Assembly: GCF_014649775.1 (NCBI RefSeq)
Contig: NZ_BMTR01000005.1
Span: 1 to 64,000 of the forward strand
From: Streptomyces longisporoflavus
GTDB taxonomy: Bacteria; Actinomycetota; Actinomycetes; Streptomycetales; Streptomycetaceae
Length of the DNA: 64,000 nucleotides
Reading direction: 5' to 3'
How positions within the stretch are numbered: position 1 is the first letter of the stretch; every line of letters starts with the position of its first letter. Under the pieces are notes generated by a model, which saw nothing but the letters and a program-made list of their open reading frames with translations, searched no databases and was not told the origin of the DNA. This document shows, one piece after another, positions 44,065 to 52,330 of this stretch. The position numbers and the translations under genes are program-made.

Positions 44065-45336
44065 TCAGAGGCCTCCGTCGTGTGTGAGCAGGTGGAGCAG
44101 GGGGCTGCCGTCGTCGGGCAGCGGGTCGTCGGCCTCCCAGGCGCGGGCGAGAGCGCCGACGGCGGTGAGCTCGCCGAGCAGTACGCCGCCGACGAGCCGG
44201 TCACCGCGCACGATGACTTTGCGGTACGTGCCACGGGTGGCGTCCGCGAGCTGGACGACGTCGTCGTCGGGCCGGTGCTCGGGGTCGCCGAAGGCAGCCA
44301 GGTCCAGTGGTGCGGAGCCGGGACGGCCGGTGTGCAGGGTGAGGCGGGTGAGGGCGCGGGTGCCGGAGTAGGGGCGCGCGTCCCCGGGGGAGAGCAGACA
44401 GTCCGCGAGGGCGTCGGCCTGTTCGAGCGCCGGCGCGGCGAGGCAGCGGGCCTCGCCGGAGTGCTCGGCGCAGTCGCCGATGGCGCGGATGTGCGGGTCG
44501 GAGGTGCGCAGCTCGTCGTCGACGACGATGCCGCGGCGTACGTCGAGGCCCGCGGCCTGCGCGAGCCCCGTACGGGGGCGGACGCCGCAGGCGAGGACGG
44601 TGAGGTCGGTGCCGAGCACGTAGCCGTCGGCGAGCTCCACCGACTTCACGGCCCCGTCGGACTGCCGCACACCGCGCACCCGGCACTCGGTGTGCACCTC
44701 CACGCCGAGCTCGGTGAGATGCCGGTGCACCAGCGCGCTGGCGGCCGGGTCGAGCTGGCGCTCCATGAGCCGGTCGCCCTGCTGGGTGAGGACGACCTGG
44801 GCGCCCCTGGCGGCGAGCGCGCGGGCGGCCGATACGCCGAGGAGGCCGCCGCCGATGACGACGACGCGGGTGCCGGGTACGACTGCCTCGGACAGGGCGA
44901 GGCAGTCGTCCATCGTCCTGAAGGCGTGCACGCCGCCGGGCAGTTCGGTGGCGCCGGGTTCGAAGAGGCCGCGCAGGGGCGGCAGGACCGGGTTCGAGCC
45001 GGTGGCCAGGACGAGGGTGCCGTACGGTACGACGCTGCCGTCCGCGCAGTGCACGATCCGGTCCGCGCGGTCCACGCGGACGGCGCGGGTGCGAAGGTGC
45101 TCGCCGGGCGTCGGGGGCAGTGTGATGACCTCGGGGCCGTAGCGTCCGGCGAGGACGTCCGCGAGGAGGACGCGGTTGTACGGTGCGTGCGGCTCGTCGC
45201 CGATGAGTACGGGGCCGGGGCCGCTGTCGCCGTCGCCTGCCCCGAGCCGCTGGGCGAGGCGGACGCCGGCGAGGCCGCTGCCGATCACCACCACGCGGTC
45301 GTGCGAGCTCTTGGGGCCCGGGGTCGAAGAGGTCAT
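44065..45336 (-). CDS. NirB-like FAD/NAD(P)-dependent reductase
   Basis: This 423-aa protein has only the FAD/NAD(P)H half of NirB: VVVIGSGLAGVRLAQRLG (FAD), VVVIGGGLLGVSAARAL (NAD(P)H), ATGSNPVLPPLRG, and AIGDCAEHSGE. It lacks the siroheme/[4Fe-4S] half. It is immediately upstream of nirB (1-nt gap), so it is cotranscribed and may supply electrons to nitrate or nitrite reductase. S. coelicolor has a similar second NirB-like gene. The candidate GlnR box lies 24 nt upstream. Confidence 0.9.
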   Translation of the reverse strand: MTSSTPGPKSSHDRVVVIGSGLAGVRLAQRLGAGDGDSGPGPVLIGDEPHAPYNRVLLADVLAGRYGPEVITLPPTPGEHLRTRAVRVDRADRIVHCADGSVVPYGTLVLATGSNPVLPPLRGLFEPGATELPGGVHAFRTMDDCLALSEAVVPGTRVVVIGGGLLGVSAARALAARGAQVVLTQQGDRLMERQLDPAASALVHRHLTELGVEVHTECRVRGVRQSDGAVKSVELADGYVLGTDLTVLACGVRPRTGLAQAAGLDVRRGIVVDDELRTSDPHIRAIGDCAEHSGEARCLAAPALEQADALADCLLSPGDARPYSGTRALTRLTLHTGRPGSAPLDLAAFGDPEHRPDDDVVQLADATRGTYRKVIVRGDRLVGGVLLGELTAVGALARAWEADDPLPDDGSPLLHLLTHDGGL

Positions 45337-45359
45337 GTACGGCAGCGTGCGGGGGCGGT

Positions 45360-45397
45360 GTTACCCGGCCGCATCCTGACTGTTTCCCTCGGGGAAC
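45360..45397. promoter_or_regulatory. Candidate GlnR box for the nitrite reductase operon
   Basis: Read on the plus strand, GTTAC at 45360, GTTTC at 45382 and GGAAC at 45393 sit at the 11- and 22-bp spacings of the GlnR a-b-a-b pattern (gTnAC-n6-GaAAC repeated). GCATC at 45371 is a weaker b-site. On the minus strand GAAAC and GTAAC also fit. It lies 24 nt upstream of the operon's first start. Confidence 0.68.
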
Positions 45398-45701
45398 GCT
45401 GCCCTCAGCGGGCGCCGGGGCGGGATGTGAGGGTCCGCCCCGTCCGGCCCTGCCCCGGCTGGTCCTGCCCCGGCCGGACAAGCCTCTCCCACCCACCCGC
45501 CCGATCACCCCGCATCCATCCTGGACGAACGAGCCTTCCCGCCCACCCGCCCGATTGCCCCGCGTCGACACCTGCTCCCGGGGGGGGCGTCGGGGCGTGG
45601 GGCTTAACGCCCCTTGAGCCGATCCTCAAGTCCGCCTTAAGGATCAGCGGTAACCCCCTGACCAGCCACTTTCACCGGCGCCCCGCGCCTAGTCTGCGGC
45701 G
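45398..45701. other. Intergenic stretch with GC-rich repeats
   Basis: The region contains TCCCACCCACCCGCCCGAT (45488) and TCCCGCCCACCCGCCCGAT (45538). I see no gene. The stop-poor frames are repeat artefacts. Confidence 0.6.
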
Positions 45702-47183
45702 GTGACCAGCGATGCAGCCGACTCCCGACTTGCCGCGTATCCCGCGCTGTCCGCGTATCTGCGGCAGACGGAGGGGATGGAAGTTCCGCCGATGCCTGTG
45801 ATGCCTCCGCGGACGATGCCGGTGATGCCTCCGCGGATTCCCCGCAGGGGCCGAGCCGCCGCCACCCCCGTCCCGCCGGTCCGCGTCACCCCGGCCGCCC
45901 TGCGCAACGCGATCGCCGCCGGAGCCGTCGCCGTCACCGCCCTGTGGGCCGCGCAGATGGAACCCTCGGCGCGGCTCGACGTGCTCTTCGCGACCGGCGC
46001 CCACCTCACCGGGCTGCTCGCGGGGTACGGCGTGCTCGTCATGCTCTTCCTGATGGCCCGCGTCCCTGCGGTCGAGCACGGCGTCGGCGCCGACCGGCTC
46101 GCGCGGCTGCACGCCCTCGGCGGTCGTCACGTACTCACCCTGTGTCTGGCGCACGTCCTGCTCGCCCTGTGCGCGTACGCCGCCCACGCCGGCACCGACC
46201 TCCTCTCGGCCACCCTCGACCTGCTCGGCTATCCGGGGCTCGCCCTCGCCGCCGTCGGGACCGCGCTGCTCATGGCCGTCGGCGTCACGTCGGCGCGTGC
46301 GATGCGGCGCCGCGTCTCGCACGAGGCGTGGCGGGCCGTGCATCTGCTCACCTACCTCGGCGCTGCGCTCGGCTTCGTGCACCAGCTCGCCGGTCCCGAT
46401 GTGGCCGGCGGCATCCTGACCGTGTGGATGTGGTCGATGCTGCACGCCACGGTGGCGGTGCTGCTCGTCTGGTACCGGGTCGTCGTGCCCGTGCGGCAGG
46501 CGCTGCGGCACAGCCTGCGCGTCATCGACGTACGCGACGAGGGGCCCGGCGTCGTGTCCGTCCTCATGCAGGGCATCGGGCTCGACGAGCTGCGGGCCGA
46601 ACCCGGGCAGTTCTTCCGCTGGCGCTTCCTGCACCGCAGGCTCTGGCGCACCGCGCTGCCGTTCTCGCTCTCCGCGCCCGTGCGCGACGACACTCTCCGG
46701 ATCACCGTGAAGGCCCTCGGGGATCACACCCGGCGGATGCGGCGCCTGAAGCCGGGGACCAGGGTGCTGGCCACGGGGCCCTTCGGGGCGCTCACCGCTC
46801 ACCGGCGTACGCGGCGGAAGGTGCTGCTGCTCGCGGGCGGCGTGGGGATCACCCCGATGCGGGCCCTGTTCGAGACGCTGCCCGGCGGCCCCGGGGACAT
46901 CACCCTGCTCTACCGGGCGGGCAGCGCGGAGCAGCTCGTGCTGCGCGAGGAGTTGGAGAGGATCGCCCGGACGAGGGGAGCGGGGCTGCACTTCCTGCTC
47001 GGACGGTCCGACGCAGCCTTCGACCCCATCGCCCCGCAGGCCCTGGGCAACCTGGTCCCGGATCTCACCGAGCACGACGTCTATCTCTGCGGGCCGCCCG
47101 GCATGACCGCGTTCGCCACCGCCGCCCTCGAACGGGCCGGGGTGCCGCGGAACCGCATCCACGCCGAGTGCTTCACCTTCTGA
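45702..47183 (+). CDS. Ferric reductase-like flavoprotein with NAD(P)H-binding domain
   Basis: This 493-aa protein starts with GTG. A short Pro/Met repeat (PPMPVMPPRTMPVMPPR) leads to about six membrane segments in the ferric-reductase transmembrane region: GAHLTGLLAGYGVLVML, then RLARLHALGGRHVLTLCLAHV and HEAWRAVHLLTYLGAALGFVHQLAG with likely heme-ligand histidines. The cytosolic flavodoxin-reductase part has RWRFLHRRLWRTALPFSLSAP (FAD) and VLLLAGGVGITPMRALFE, ending YLCGPPGMTAF. It probably moves electrons from NAD(P)H across the membrane to a metal or quinone. Confidence 0.88.
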   Translation: MTSDAADSRLAAYPALSAYLRQTEGMEVPPMPVMPPRTMPVMPPRIPRRGRAAATPVPPVRVTPAALRNAIAAGAVAVTALWAAQMEPSARLDVLFATGAHLTGLLAGYGVLVMLFLMARVPAVEHGVGADRLARLHALGGRHVLTLCLAHVLLALCAYAAHAGTDLLSATLDLLGYPGLALAAVGTALLMAVGVTSARAMRRRVSHEAWRAVHLLTYLGAALGFVHQLAGPDVAGGILTVWMWSMLHATVAVLLVWYRVVVPVRQALRHSLRVIDVRDEGPGVVSVLMQGIGLDELRAEPGQFFRWRFLHRRLWRTALPFSLSAPVRDDTLRITVKALGDHTRRMRRLKPGTRVLATGPFGALTAHRRTRRKVLLLAGGVGITPMRALFETLPGGPGDITLLYRAGSAEQLVLREELERIARTRGAGLHFLLGRSDAAFDPIAPQALGNLVPDLTEHDVYLCGPPGMTAFATAALERAGVPRNRIHAECFTF

Positions 47184-47199
47184 GAGGGACCGAGCTGAC

Positions 47200-47394
47200 A
47201 TGGGACGTCACCGCAGACCGGCGGGCCCGGCGCCCGGCCCCACCCTGGAGGCCCGGCGCAAGCTGACGGCGGGCCTCGCCGGAGCGAGCGCGCTGATCGC
47301 CACGGTCCTCGCGCTGACGATCGACCCGGCGGCGCCCCCGGCCCCCGACCGCACCCCGGCGGAAGCTCCGGCGGCGCCTCGGGCGGCGCCCTAG
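47200..47394 (+). CDS. Small membrane-associated hypothetical protein
   Basis: This 64-aa protein starts MGRHRRPAGPAPGP. It has one hydrophobic segment (LTAGLAGASALIATVLAL, about residues 22-40) and a Pro/Ala-rich tail. It follows the flavoprotein by 16 nt in the same direction and could be a small companion in that operon. The composition is also compatible with a chance frame. Confidence 0.5.
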   Translation: MGRHRRPAGPAPGPTLEARRKLTAGLAGASALIATVLALTIDPAAPPAPDRTPAEAPAAPRAAP

Positions 47395-47515
47395 GCCGTA
47401 AGGGGGAGGCGCCGGGTGGCGCCTTGGGCCGGAAGGGCAGGTCCCGGCGAGGCGGGTGATCACGGCCGCCACCCCTCCACAGGGCCCTGATCACGCTCGC
47501 CATAAGGTCCTGACC

Positions 47516-48298
47516 ATGCCCGACATATCTCTGACCACCGTCGTCGTCCTCTGCGTCGCCGCCCTCGCGGCCGGGTGGATCGACGCCGTGGTCGGCGGAG
47601 GCGGTCTTCTGCTGCTGCCCGCGCTGCTCCTCGGCCTGCCGGGTTCGACCCCGGCCGCGCATGCCCTCGGTACGAACAAGGCCGTCGCCATCGTCGGGAC
47701 GACCGGCGCCGCGGTGACGTACGTCAGGAAGACGCGCGTCGATGTGCGCACCGCCGTACGGATCGGGCTCGCCGCGCTCGCCGGGTCCATGGGCGGCGCC
47801 TTCTTCGCCGCCGGTATGAGCACCGAGGTGCTCAAGCCCGTGATCATGGTGGTGCTGCTCGCCGTCGGGGCCTTCGTCATCTTCAGGCCCGCCTTCGGCA
47901 CCGCGCCCCCGGCCCGGCCCGCCTCGCCCCAGCGCATCCTCGCCGCCATCGGCCTCGCGGGCCTCGGCATCGGGTTCTACGACGGACTCATCGGGCCAGG
48001 CACCGGCACCTTCCTCGTGCTCGCGCTGACCGCCGTGCTCCACCTCGACCTGGTCTCCGCGTCCGCCACCGCCAAGATCGTCAACTGCTGCACCAACGCG
48101 GGCGCCCTCGCGATGTTCGCCTGGCAGGGCGCGGTCCTGTGGCAACTCGCCGCCCTGATGGCCGTCTTCAACCTCGCGGGCGGCATGTTCGGCGCCCACA
48201 CCGCGCTGAAGAGGGGCAGCGGCTTCGTCCGTGTCGTGCTGCTCACCACGGTGTTCGCTCTGGTGGCCAAGATGGCGTACGAACAGTGGCTCGCCTAG
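47516..48298 (+). CDS. TSUP family transporter
   Basis: This 260-aa protein (sulfite/organosulfonate exporter class) has 8 or so hydrophobic segments, GWIDAVVGGGGLLLLPALLLG near the start and the repeated GFYDGLIGPGTGTFLVL in the second half, characteristic of the TauE/SafE fold. The substrate is unknown (sulfite or organic acid). The ATG at 47516 follows AAGGTCC. Confidence 0.88.
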   Translation: MPDISLTTVVVLCVAALAAGWIDAVVGGGGLLLLPALLLGLPGSTPAAHALGTNKAVAIVGTTGAAVTYVRKTRVDVRTAVRIGLAALAGSMGGAFFAAGMSTEVLKPVIMVVLLAVGAFVIFRPAFGTAPPARPASPQRILAAIGLAGLGIGFYDGLIGPGTGTFLVLALTAVLHLDLVSASATAKIVNCCTNAGALAMFAWQGAVLWQLAALMAVFNLAGGMFGAHTALKRGSGFVRVVLLTTVFALVAKMAYEQWLA

Positions 48299-48371
48299 GC
48301 CGGCGCGGCATTGCGCTGCATTGCGCGGCCCGGCGCGGTCCGGTGCCGCGTCCGCCCGCCGCCCCCGGGCG

Positions 48372-49055
48372 TCAGCGCACGCTCGTCAGGTGCGCGAAGA
48401 CCACCACATTGCCCTGGTAGCCCGTCTTCTTCGAATAGCTGCCGCCGCACGTGATCACGCGCAGCTCCGGACGGTCCGCCGCCCCATACACCTTCTCGTC
48501 CGGGAACTTCTCCGCTTCGTAGACCTCGTTCGCGTCGACCGTGAACACCGCGACGCTGCCGTCCCTGCGTTCGAGCTCGATGGTGCTGCCCCTGGTCAGG
48601 CGGCCCAGGTCGTAGAAGACGGAGGGTCCGTCGTCGTTGTCGACGTGCCCCGCCACGATCGCCGTGCCCGTCTCGCCGGGCGTCGTCCCCGACTCGTACC
48701 AGCCCGCCAGGTTCGTCTTCTTCGGAGGCGGTACGTCGAGGCTGCCCTGCCGCGTGAGCCCGAGACCCATGAGGGGCGCGTCGACCCGGATCGACGGGAT
48801 CCGGATCCGGTCGGGCGGGGACGGGGGAAGCGCCGCGGCGGCCGGGAGCCGGTCGGTGCGGGGGTGGGCCGACGCGGCCTGCGCCGCGGACGGCTGGGGC
48901 GGCGTACGGGACTCCGTGCCGTTGTGCAGCAGCCAGGCCCCCGCGCACAGGGCCAGGACGGTGACCGCGCCTATCGCGGAGTTGAGGCGCTTTCGGCCGG
49001 CGCCGAAGGGTCTGCCGGCGGAGCTCTCGCTTCCCGGGGCTCCCAGGGGTCTCAC
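48372..49055 (-). CDS. Class F sortase
   Basis: This 227-aa transpeptidase has an N-terminal membrane anchor (AIGAVTVLALCAGAWLL), an Ala/Pro linker, and the sortase fold with His in IVAGHVDNDDG and catalytic Cys203 in VITCGGSYS. The Arg in the conserved VVFAHLTSVR end completes the triad. The GTG start is at 49055. It lies 123 nt downstream of the surface-protein gene at 49179 on the same strand, a pairing common in Streptomyces. Confidence 0.92.
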   Translation of the reverse strand: MRPLGAPGSESSAGRPFGAGRKRLNSAIGAVTVLALCAGAWLLHNGTESRTPPQPSAAQAASAHPRTDRLPAAAALPPSPPDRIRIPSIRVDAPLMGLGLTRQGSLDVPPPKKTNLAGWYESGTTPGETGTAIVAGHVDNDDGPSVFYDLGRLTRGSTIELERRDGSVAVFTVDANEVYEAEKFPDEKVYGAADRPELRVITCGGSYSKKTGYQGNVVVFAHLTSVR

Positions 49056-49178
49056 TCGACTCGTCCCCCTCAGGGTTCGGGAAGGCCGTTCCCCGCGTCC
49101 CTCTCCGGGTCCGCGAGGGACATGCGGACCCGGAGAGGGCGGGGGGTTGCGGTACCGGTGGACAGCGGAGGGTGTCCG

Positions 49179-49736
49179 TCAGATCCTGTCGCCTCTCGCC
49201 CGGCGGTGCAGGAGCCAGGTACCGCCCGCGGCGGCGACGGCGAGCGCCGCCACACCCGCCGCGGTCTGCACGGGATCGGGGCCAAGAGCGCCGCCGACCC
49301 CCGTCTTCACGTATCCCTTCGGGGCCACCGGCTGCTCCTCGCGGGCGGCGGCCGTGGAGGTGATCGTCACGATCAGATCGCCCGCAAGTTCCTTGCCGTC
49401 GGCGCCGGCGCCGGAGCACTTCGCGACGATCTCGTAGGTGCCCGGCTGAGCCGACGGCGGCACCTCGAACTCGCCGGCCGCCTTCTCCTTCTGTGCGCCG
49501 GGCGTCAGCGTGAACGTGCCGGCGCCGACCGCGCTGGCATCGCCCGAAGCGGCGCCCTCGCTGCCGCACGCGGTGGTGCTCACGGTGACCGAGGAGCCCG
49601 GCATGACGGTGCCGGGCCGGACTTCGAGGCCACCCCCGGCGGCGTCTGCGGCGGCGGCCACGGCGGTTGACGGGGCGAGGAGGCTCGCCGATGCGACGGC
49701 GAGCGCGGCAGTGGTCAGCAGTCGGGCTTTACGCAT
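49179..49736 (-). CDS. Secreted surface protein with C-terminal anchor
   Basis: This 185-aa protein has a signal peptide (MRKARLLTTAALAVASASLLAPSTAVA, about residues 1-27), a beta-rich core (VRPGTVMPGSSVTVSTTACG, GTFTLTPGAQ, PPSAQPGTYEIVAKCSG), then PKGYVKTGVGG, a hydrophobic segment and HRRARGDRI. This is the layout of a sortase substrate, but no canonical LPXTG is present. GYVKTG occupies that place. It is encoded just upstream of the class F sortase. Confidence 0.83.
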   Translation of the reverse strand: MRKARLLTTAALAVASASLLAPSTAVAAAADAAGGGLEVRPGTVMPGSSVTVSTTACGSEGAASGDASAVGAGTFTLTPGAQKEKAAGEFEVPPSAQPGTYEIVAKCSGAGADGKELAGDLIVTITSTAAAREEQPVAPKGYVKTGVGGALGPDPVQTAAGVAALAVAAAGGTWLLHRRARGDRI

Positions 49737-50162
49737 CGTGCTTGATCCTCCGAGAAGCCATCAGAGGGCACGGCCCGCGGCACCTCCGAGTGCCGCTGCG
49801 TCGGTCGAACCCCGCTCTACCGAGGTAAGTGGCACTCGGCGGCGCACGCCTCCTGAAGGCTCGTCAGAAATGCGGCGATGGAGCGGCTTCTGACGTTTCG
49901 ACGGCAACATTCCAGCAGGTCATCAGGCGTGTCGCCGTGAACTGCCCGAAGAGGGCCCGGGGCGCCTGTGAATGGGTGACCCGGGGCGGCGCGGCGGCGG
50001 TGGCCCGGGGTCGCCGCGACGGGCTCCGCCATGACTGTGCCAGGAACCTGACCCTGCCTCAGGAGGTGTCCCGCGGGGTATCGGCACGGACCTCCGCCGG
50101 CGTCCCCGTCAGCTTCTCGGCGGCCGCGAAATCCGTGGCGTCGAACTTTCCGCGGGAGCCCC
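49737..50162. other. Intergenic stretch without a recognised gene
   Basis: About 426 nt before the SoxR-type promoter. Open frames exist on both strands but have no family features. A short minus-strand tail reading KFDATDFAAAEKLTG looks protein-like and may be a remnant. Confidence 0.5.
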
Positions 50163-50183
50163 TTGACCTCAACCTAGGTTGAG
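50163..50183 (+). promoter_or_regulatory. SoxR-type box upstream of the FMN reductase gene
   Basis: A perfect 16-bp palindrome CTCAACCTAGGTTGAG (50168-50183) overlaps a TTGACC -35 element at 50163-50168. From memory, S. coelicolor SoxR controls an NADPH-dependent FMN reductase (SCO2478) in the corresponding position. The short distance to the ATG at 50200 means a very short leader. Confidence 0.75.
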
Positions 50184-50199
50184 CAACGAGGCTCCTCTC

Positions 50200-50835
50200 A
50201 TGACCACGAACACGACCGCCACTGATTCCTCGTCCACCTCGACGTCCCCCGCGCCGGCCGCGCCCCTCCGCGTCGCCGTCATCATCGGAAGCAACCGCGA
50301 GGGCCGTTTCGGGCCGATCGTCGCCGATTGGCTGCTGGCCCGGATCCGCGAGCACGCGGACTTCGAGGCGGACGTCATCGACCTGGCCGATTCGCACCTG
50401 CCCACCGCGCTCTCGTACAACCCGTCCCCCGAGACCCTCGCCGAGCTCGGCAAGGTCACCCCGAAGCTGGCCGCCGCCGACGCCTTCGTCGTCCTGACCC
50501 CCGAGTACAACCACTCCTACCCCGCGTCCCTCAAGAGCCTCATCGACTGGCACAACGCCGAATGGCAGGCCAAGCCCCTCGCCTTCGTCTCCTACGGAGG
50601 GCTCTCCGGCGGCCTGCGCGCGGTCGAGCACCTGCGTCCGGTCTTCGCCGAGCTGCACACCATGACGATTCGCGACACCGTCTCCTTCCACAACGCGGGC
50701 GCCCTCTTCGCCGACGACGGCACCCACAAGGACCCGGAGGCCGCGAACGCCGCCGCCAAGTCGATGCTCGACCAGCTCCACTGGTGGGCGTGGGCACTGC
50801 GCAGCGCCAAGGAGGCCCGCCCGTACGGCAGGTGA
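50200..50835 (+). CDS. NADPH-dependent FMN reductase-like oxidoreductase
   Basis: This 211-aa flavodoxin-fold protein has a Thr/Ser/Pro-rich N-terminus, VAVIIGSNREGRFGPIVADWL (FMN site), VLTPEYNHSYPASLKSLIDW and SYGGLSGGLRAVEHLRPVF. NADPH-dependent quinone or flavin reduction fits. The SoxR-like box suggests induction by redox-active compounds. Confidence 0.9.
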   Translation: MTTNTTATDSSSTSTSPAPAAPLRVAVIIGSNREGRFGPIVADWLLARIREHADFEADVIDLADSHLPTALSYNPSPETLAELGKVTPKLAAADAFVVLTPEYNHSYPASLKSLIDWHNAEWQAKPLAFVSYGGLSGGLRAVEHLRPVFAELHTMTIRDTVSFHNAGALFADDGTHKDPEAANAAAKSMLDQLHWWAWALRSAKEARPYGR

Positions 50836-50994
50836 GCCACCGGGGGTCAGGCCTCCGGCAGGCGCACCGCCGCCACCGCGCCGCCCTCCTCCGCGTTGCG
50901 CAGTTCCCTCCGCGCCTGACTGCCCGGCCGTTCAACCCGGCCGACCGCCCGGGCCGGCTCCCGGCGCGGCACTCGACCCGGCGAGAATCGGTGC

Positions 50995-51357
50995 ATGACG
51001 TCGACGAACGAAGCCGGATCTCGGTCCGGGCCCGGACAAGCAGCGGTGCTCACCGTGCTCACCACGACCGACGCGGCCCAGAAGGCGCAGGACCTCGCGT
51101 CCGGCGCGGTGGCGGCGCGCGTCGCCGCCTGCGCGCAGATCGCGGGGCCCGTCGTCTCCGTATACCGGTGGGAGGGAGCCGTGGAGACCGCGCAGGAATG
51201 GCAGGTGCTGTTCAAGACGACCGCCGCGCGGTACGACGCGCTTGAGTCCTGGCTGGCCGAGGCCCACGACTACGACACCCCCGAGATCATCGCGACGCCG
51301 GTCGTGCGGGGGAGTGCGGCGTACCTGGAGTGGGTGGCGCGGGAGACGGCCGAGTGA
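50995..51357 (+). CDS. cutA: CutA divalent-ion tolerance-like protein
   Basis: This 120-aa protein of the CutA1 family starts MTSTNEAGSRSG. The conserved core is VLTTTDAAQKAQDLASGAVAARVAACAQI, SVYRWEG, EWQVLFKTT and DTPEIIATPV. CutA forms trimers and binds metals. Its role in Streptomyces is not established. Its stop overlaps the start of the next gene (GTGA). Confidence 0.92.
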   Translation: MTSTNEAGSRSGPGQAAVLTVLTTTDAAQKAQDLASGAVAARVAACAQIAGPVVSVYRWEGAVETAQEWQVLFKTTAARYDALESWLAEAHDYDTPEIIATPVVRGSAAYLEWVARETAE

Positions 51358-51791
51358 CCTCGGCCGACGCCCGGCTGCCGTTCTTCGTGTACGGAACGCT
51401 GCGGCCGGGGGAGCCGAACCACGACGCCTGTCTCCGCGGCCGGGTGGCGGCGGAGGTGCCCGCCCGGCTCGCGGGGGCGCTCCTCTACGAGGGGCCCGGC
51501 TACCCGTACGTGGTGAAGGACCCCGGAGGCGGCCCGGTGCGCGGCGAGTTGATCACCGCCATGCCGTCCGCGTACGAGCGGCTCCTCGCCGATCTCGACG
51601 TGCTGGAGGTCTACACGCCGGGCGACCCCCGCAACCTGTACGAGCGCGTGCGGCGCGAGGTGACCCTCCTGGACGGTGCGACCGCGCGTGCCTGGGTGTA
51701 CGTGGCGGCCCCGCGGGTGGCGGCGCGGCTGCGGGCTTCGGGGACGGTGATCGGGGGAGGGGACTGGGCGTCGTTCCGGGCCCGTCGGTGA
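51354..51791 (+). CDS. Gamma-glutamylcyclotransferase-like protein
   Basis: This 145-aa GGCT-fold protein has FFVYGTLRPGEPNHDACLRGRV at the start, then GPGYPYVVKDPGG and VRGELITAMPSAYERLLADLDVLEVY with the likely catalytic Glu. It is coupled to cutA by GTGA. The substrate is unknown. Confidence 0.86.
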   Translation: MTSADARLPFFVYGTLRPGEPNHDACLRGRVAAEVPARLAGALLYEGPGYPYVVKDPGGGPVRGELITAMPSAYERLLADLDVLEVYTPGDPRNLYERVRREVTLLDGATARAWVYVAAPRVAARLRASGTVIGGGDWASFRARR

Positions 51792-51870
51792 GGGGATCTT
51801 CGCAGTTCAGGCGGGCTGCGCACTCGATCCGGTGGACTCCGTGACCCGTGCGAGTGACGCACCGGAAAGA

Positions 51871-51880
51871 TGTGATCACA
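51871..51880. promoter_or_regulatory. Small palindrome TGTGATCACA upstream of the DUF6355 gene
   Basis: A perfect 10-bp palindrome sits in a region with several GTGA elements, 82 nt before the start codon. A CRP-like reading is possible but weak. Confidence 0.3.
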
Positions 51881-51961
51881 CAGGGTGATGAGTGTGACAG
51901 TCTCCGGTCACGCGCCAGTCGGGCCGGTGCGTGAGCACCGCCCTCAAGCAGGAGTTGCCCC

Positions 51962-52258
51962 ATGAGCCTTCGCCGTTCGCTGCCGGCCCTCGTCGGCGCC
52001 GTAGCCCTCACCCTCGGCCTCCCCGTGGCGGCCGCCGCGTCCGCTCACGCCCCGGCCGCCGTCATGAACCCCTGCGGTTTCTACGAGACCGGCAGCGACG
52101 CGTTCTACAACCACTGCACGGGCGACGGCTCGAACGTCGTCATCAAGGTGAGGGTCGCGTGGGGGCCCGACTACGAGCGCTGCGTGGGCCCTGGCAAGAG
52201 CTGGCTGGGCTCGGCGGACAAGATCCAGGGCGCGCACTACCTCGGCCGCACCTGCTGA
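51962..52258 (+). CDS. DUF6355-like small secreted protein
   Basis: This 98-aa protein has a signal peptide (MSLRRSLPALVGAVALTL... ending about residue 29 at SAHA). The mature part has NPCGFYETGSDAFYNHCTGDG with four cysteines overall (CGF, HCTG, RCVG, RTC), likely two disulfides. Such proteins occur widely in Streptomyces, some beside natural-product genes. The function is unknown. Confidence 0.82.
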   Translation: MSLRRSLPALVGAVALTLGLPVAAAASAHAPAAVMNPCGFYETGSDAFYNHCTGDGSNVVIKVRVAWGPDYERCVGPGKSWLGSADKIQGAHYLGRTC

Positions 52259-52298
52259 CACCCGGCCGTACCCGCTGATGTCCGTACGCGGATGACCG

Positions 52299-52327
52299 CG
52301 GGCCGGGGCGGCCACCGCCCCGGCCCG
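52299..52327. terminator. Bidirectional terminator between the DUF6355 gene and nasA
   Basis: A perfect 13-bp stem (CGGGCCGGGGCGG and complement) with a 3-nt CCA loop lies between convergent genes. Confidence 0.85.
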
Positions 52328-52330
52328 TTG

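Noticed and set aside
41646..44087. An 813-codon plus-strand frame opposite nirB
   Set aside because: Antisense shadow of nirB, with no recognisable domain.
50847..51215. Minus-strand frame ending in a protein-like tail before cutA
   Set aside because: It is largely the antisense of cutA. The final residues alone are not enough to call a gene or pseudogene.
51871..51880. CRP-type site before the DUF6355 gene
   Set aside because: The palindrome lacks the 6-bp spacer of a CRP site, so it is listed only as a low-confidence palindrome.
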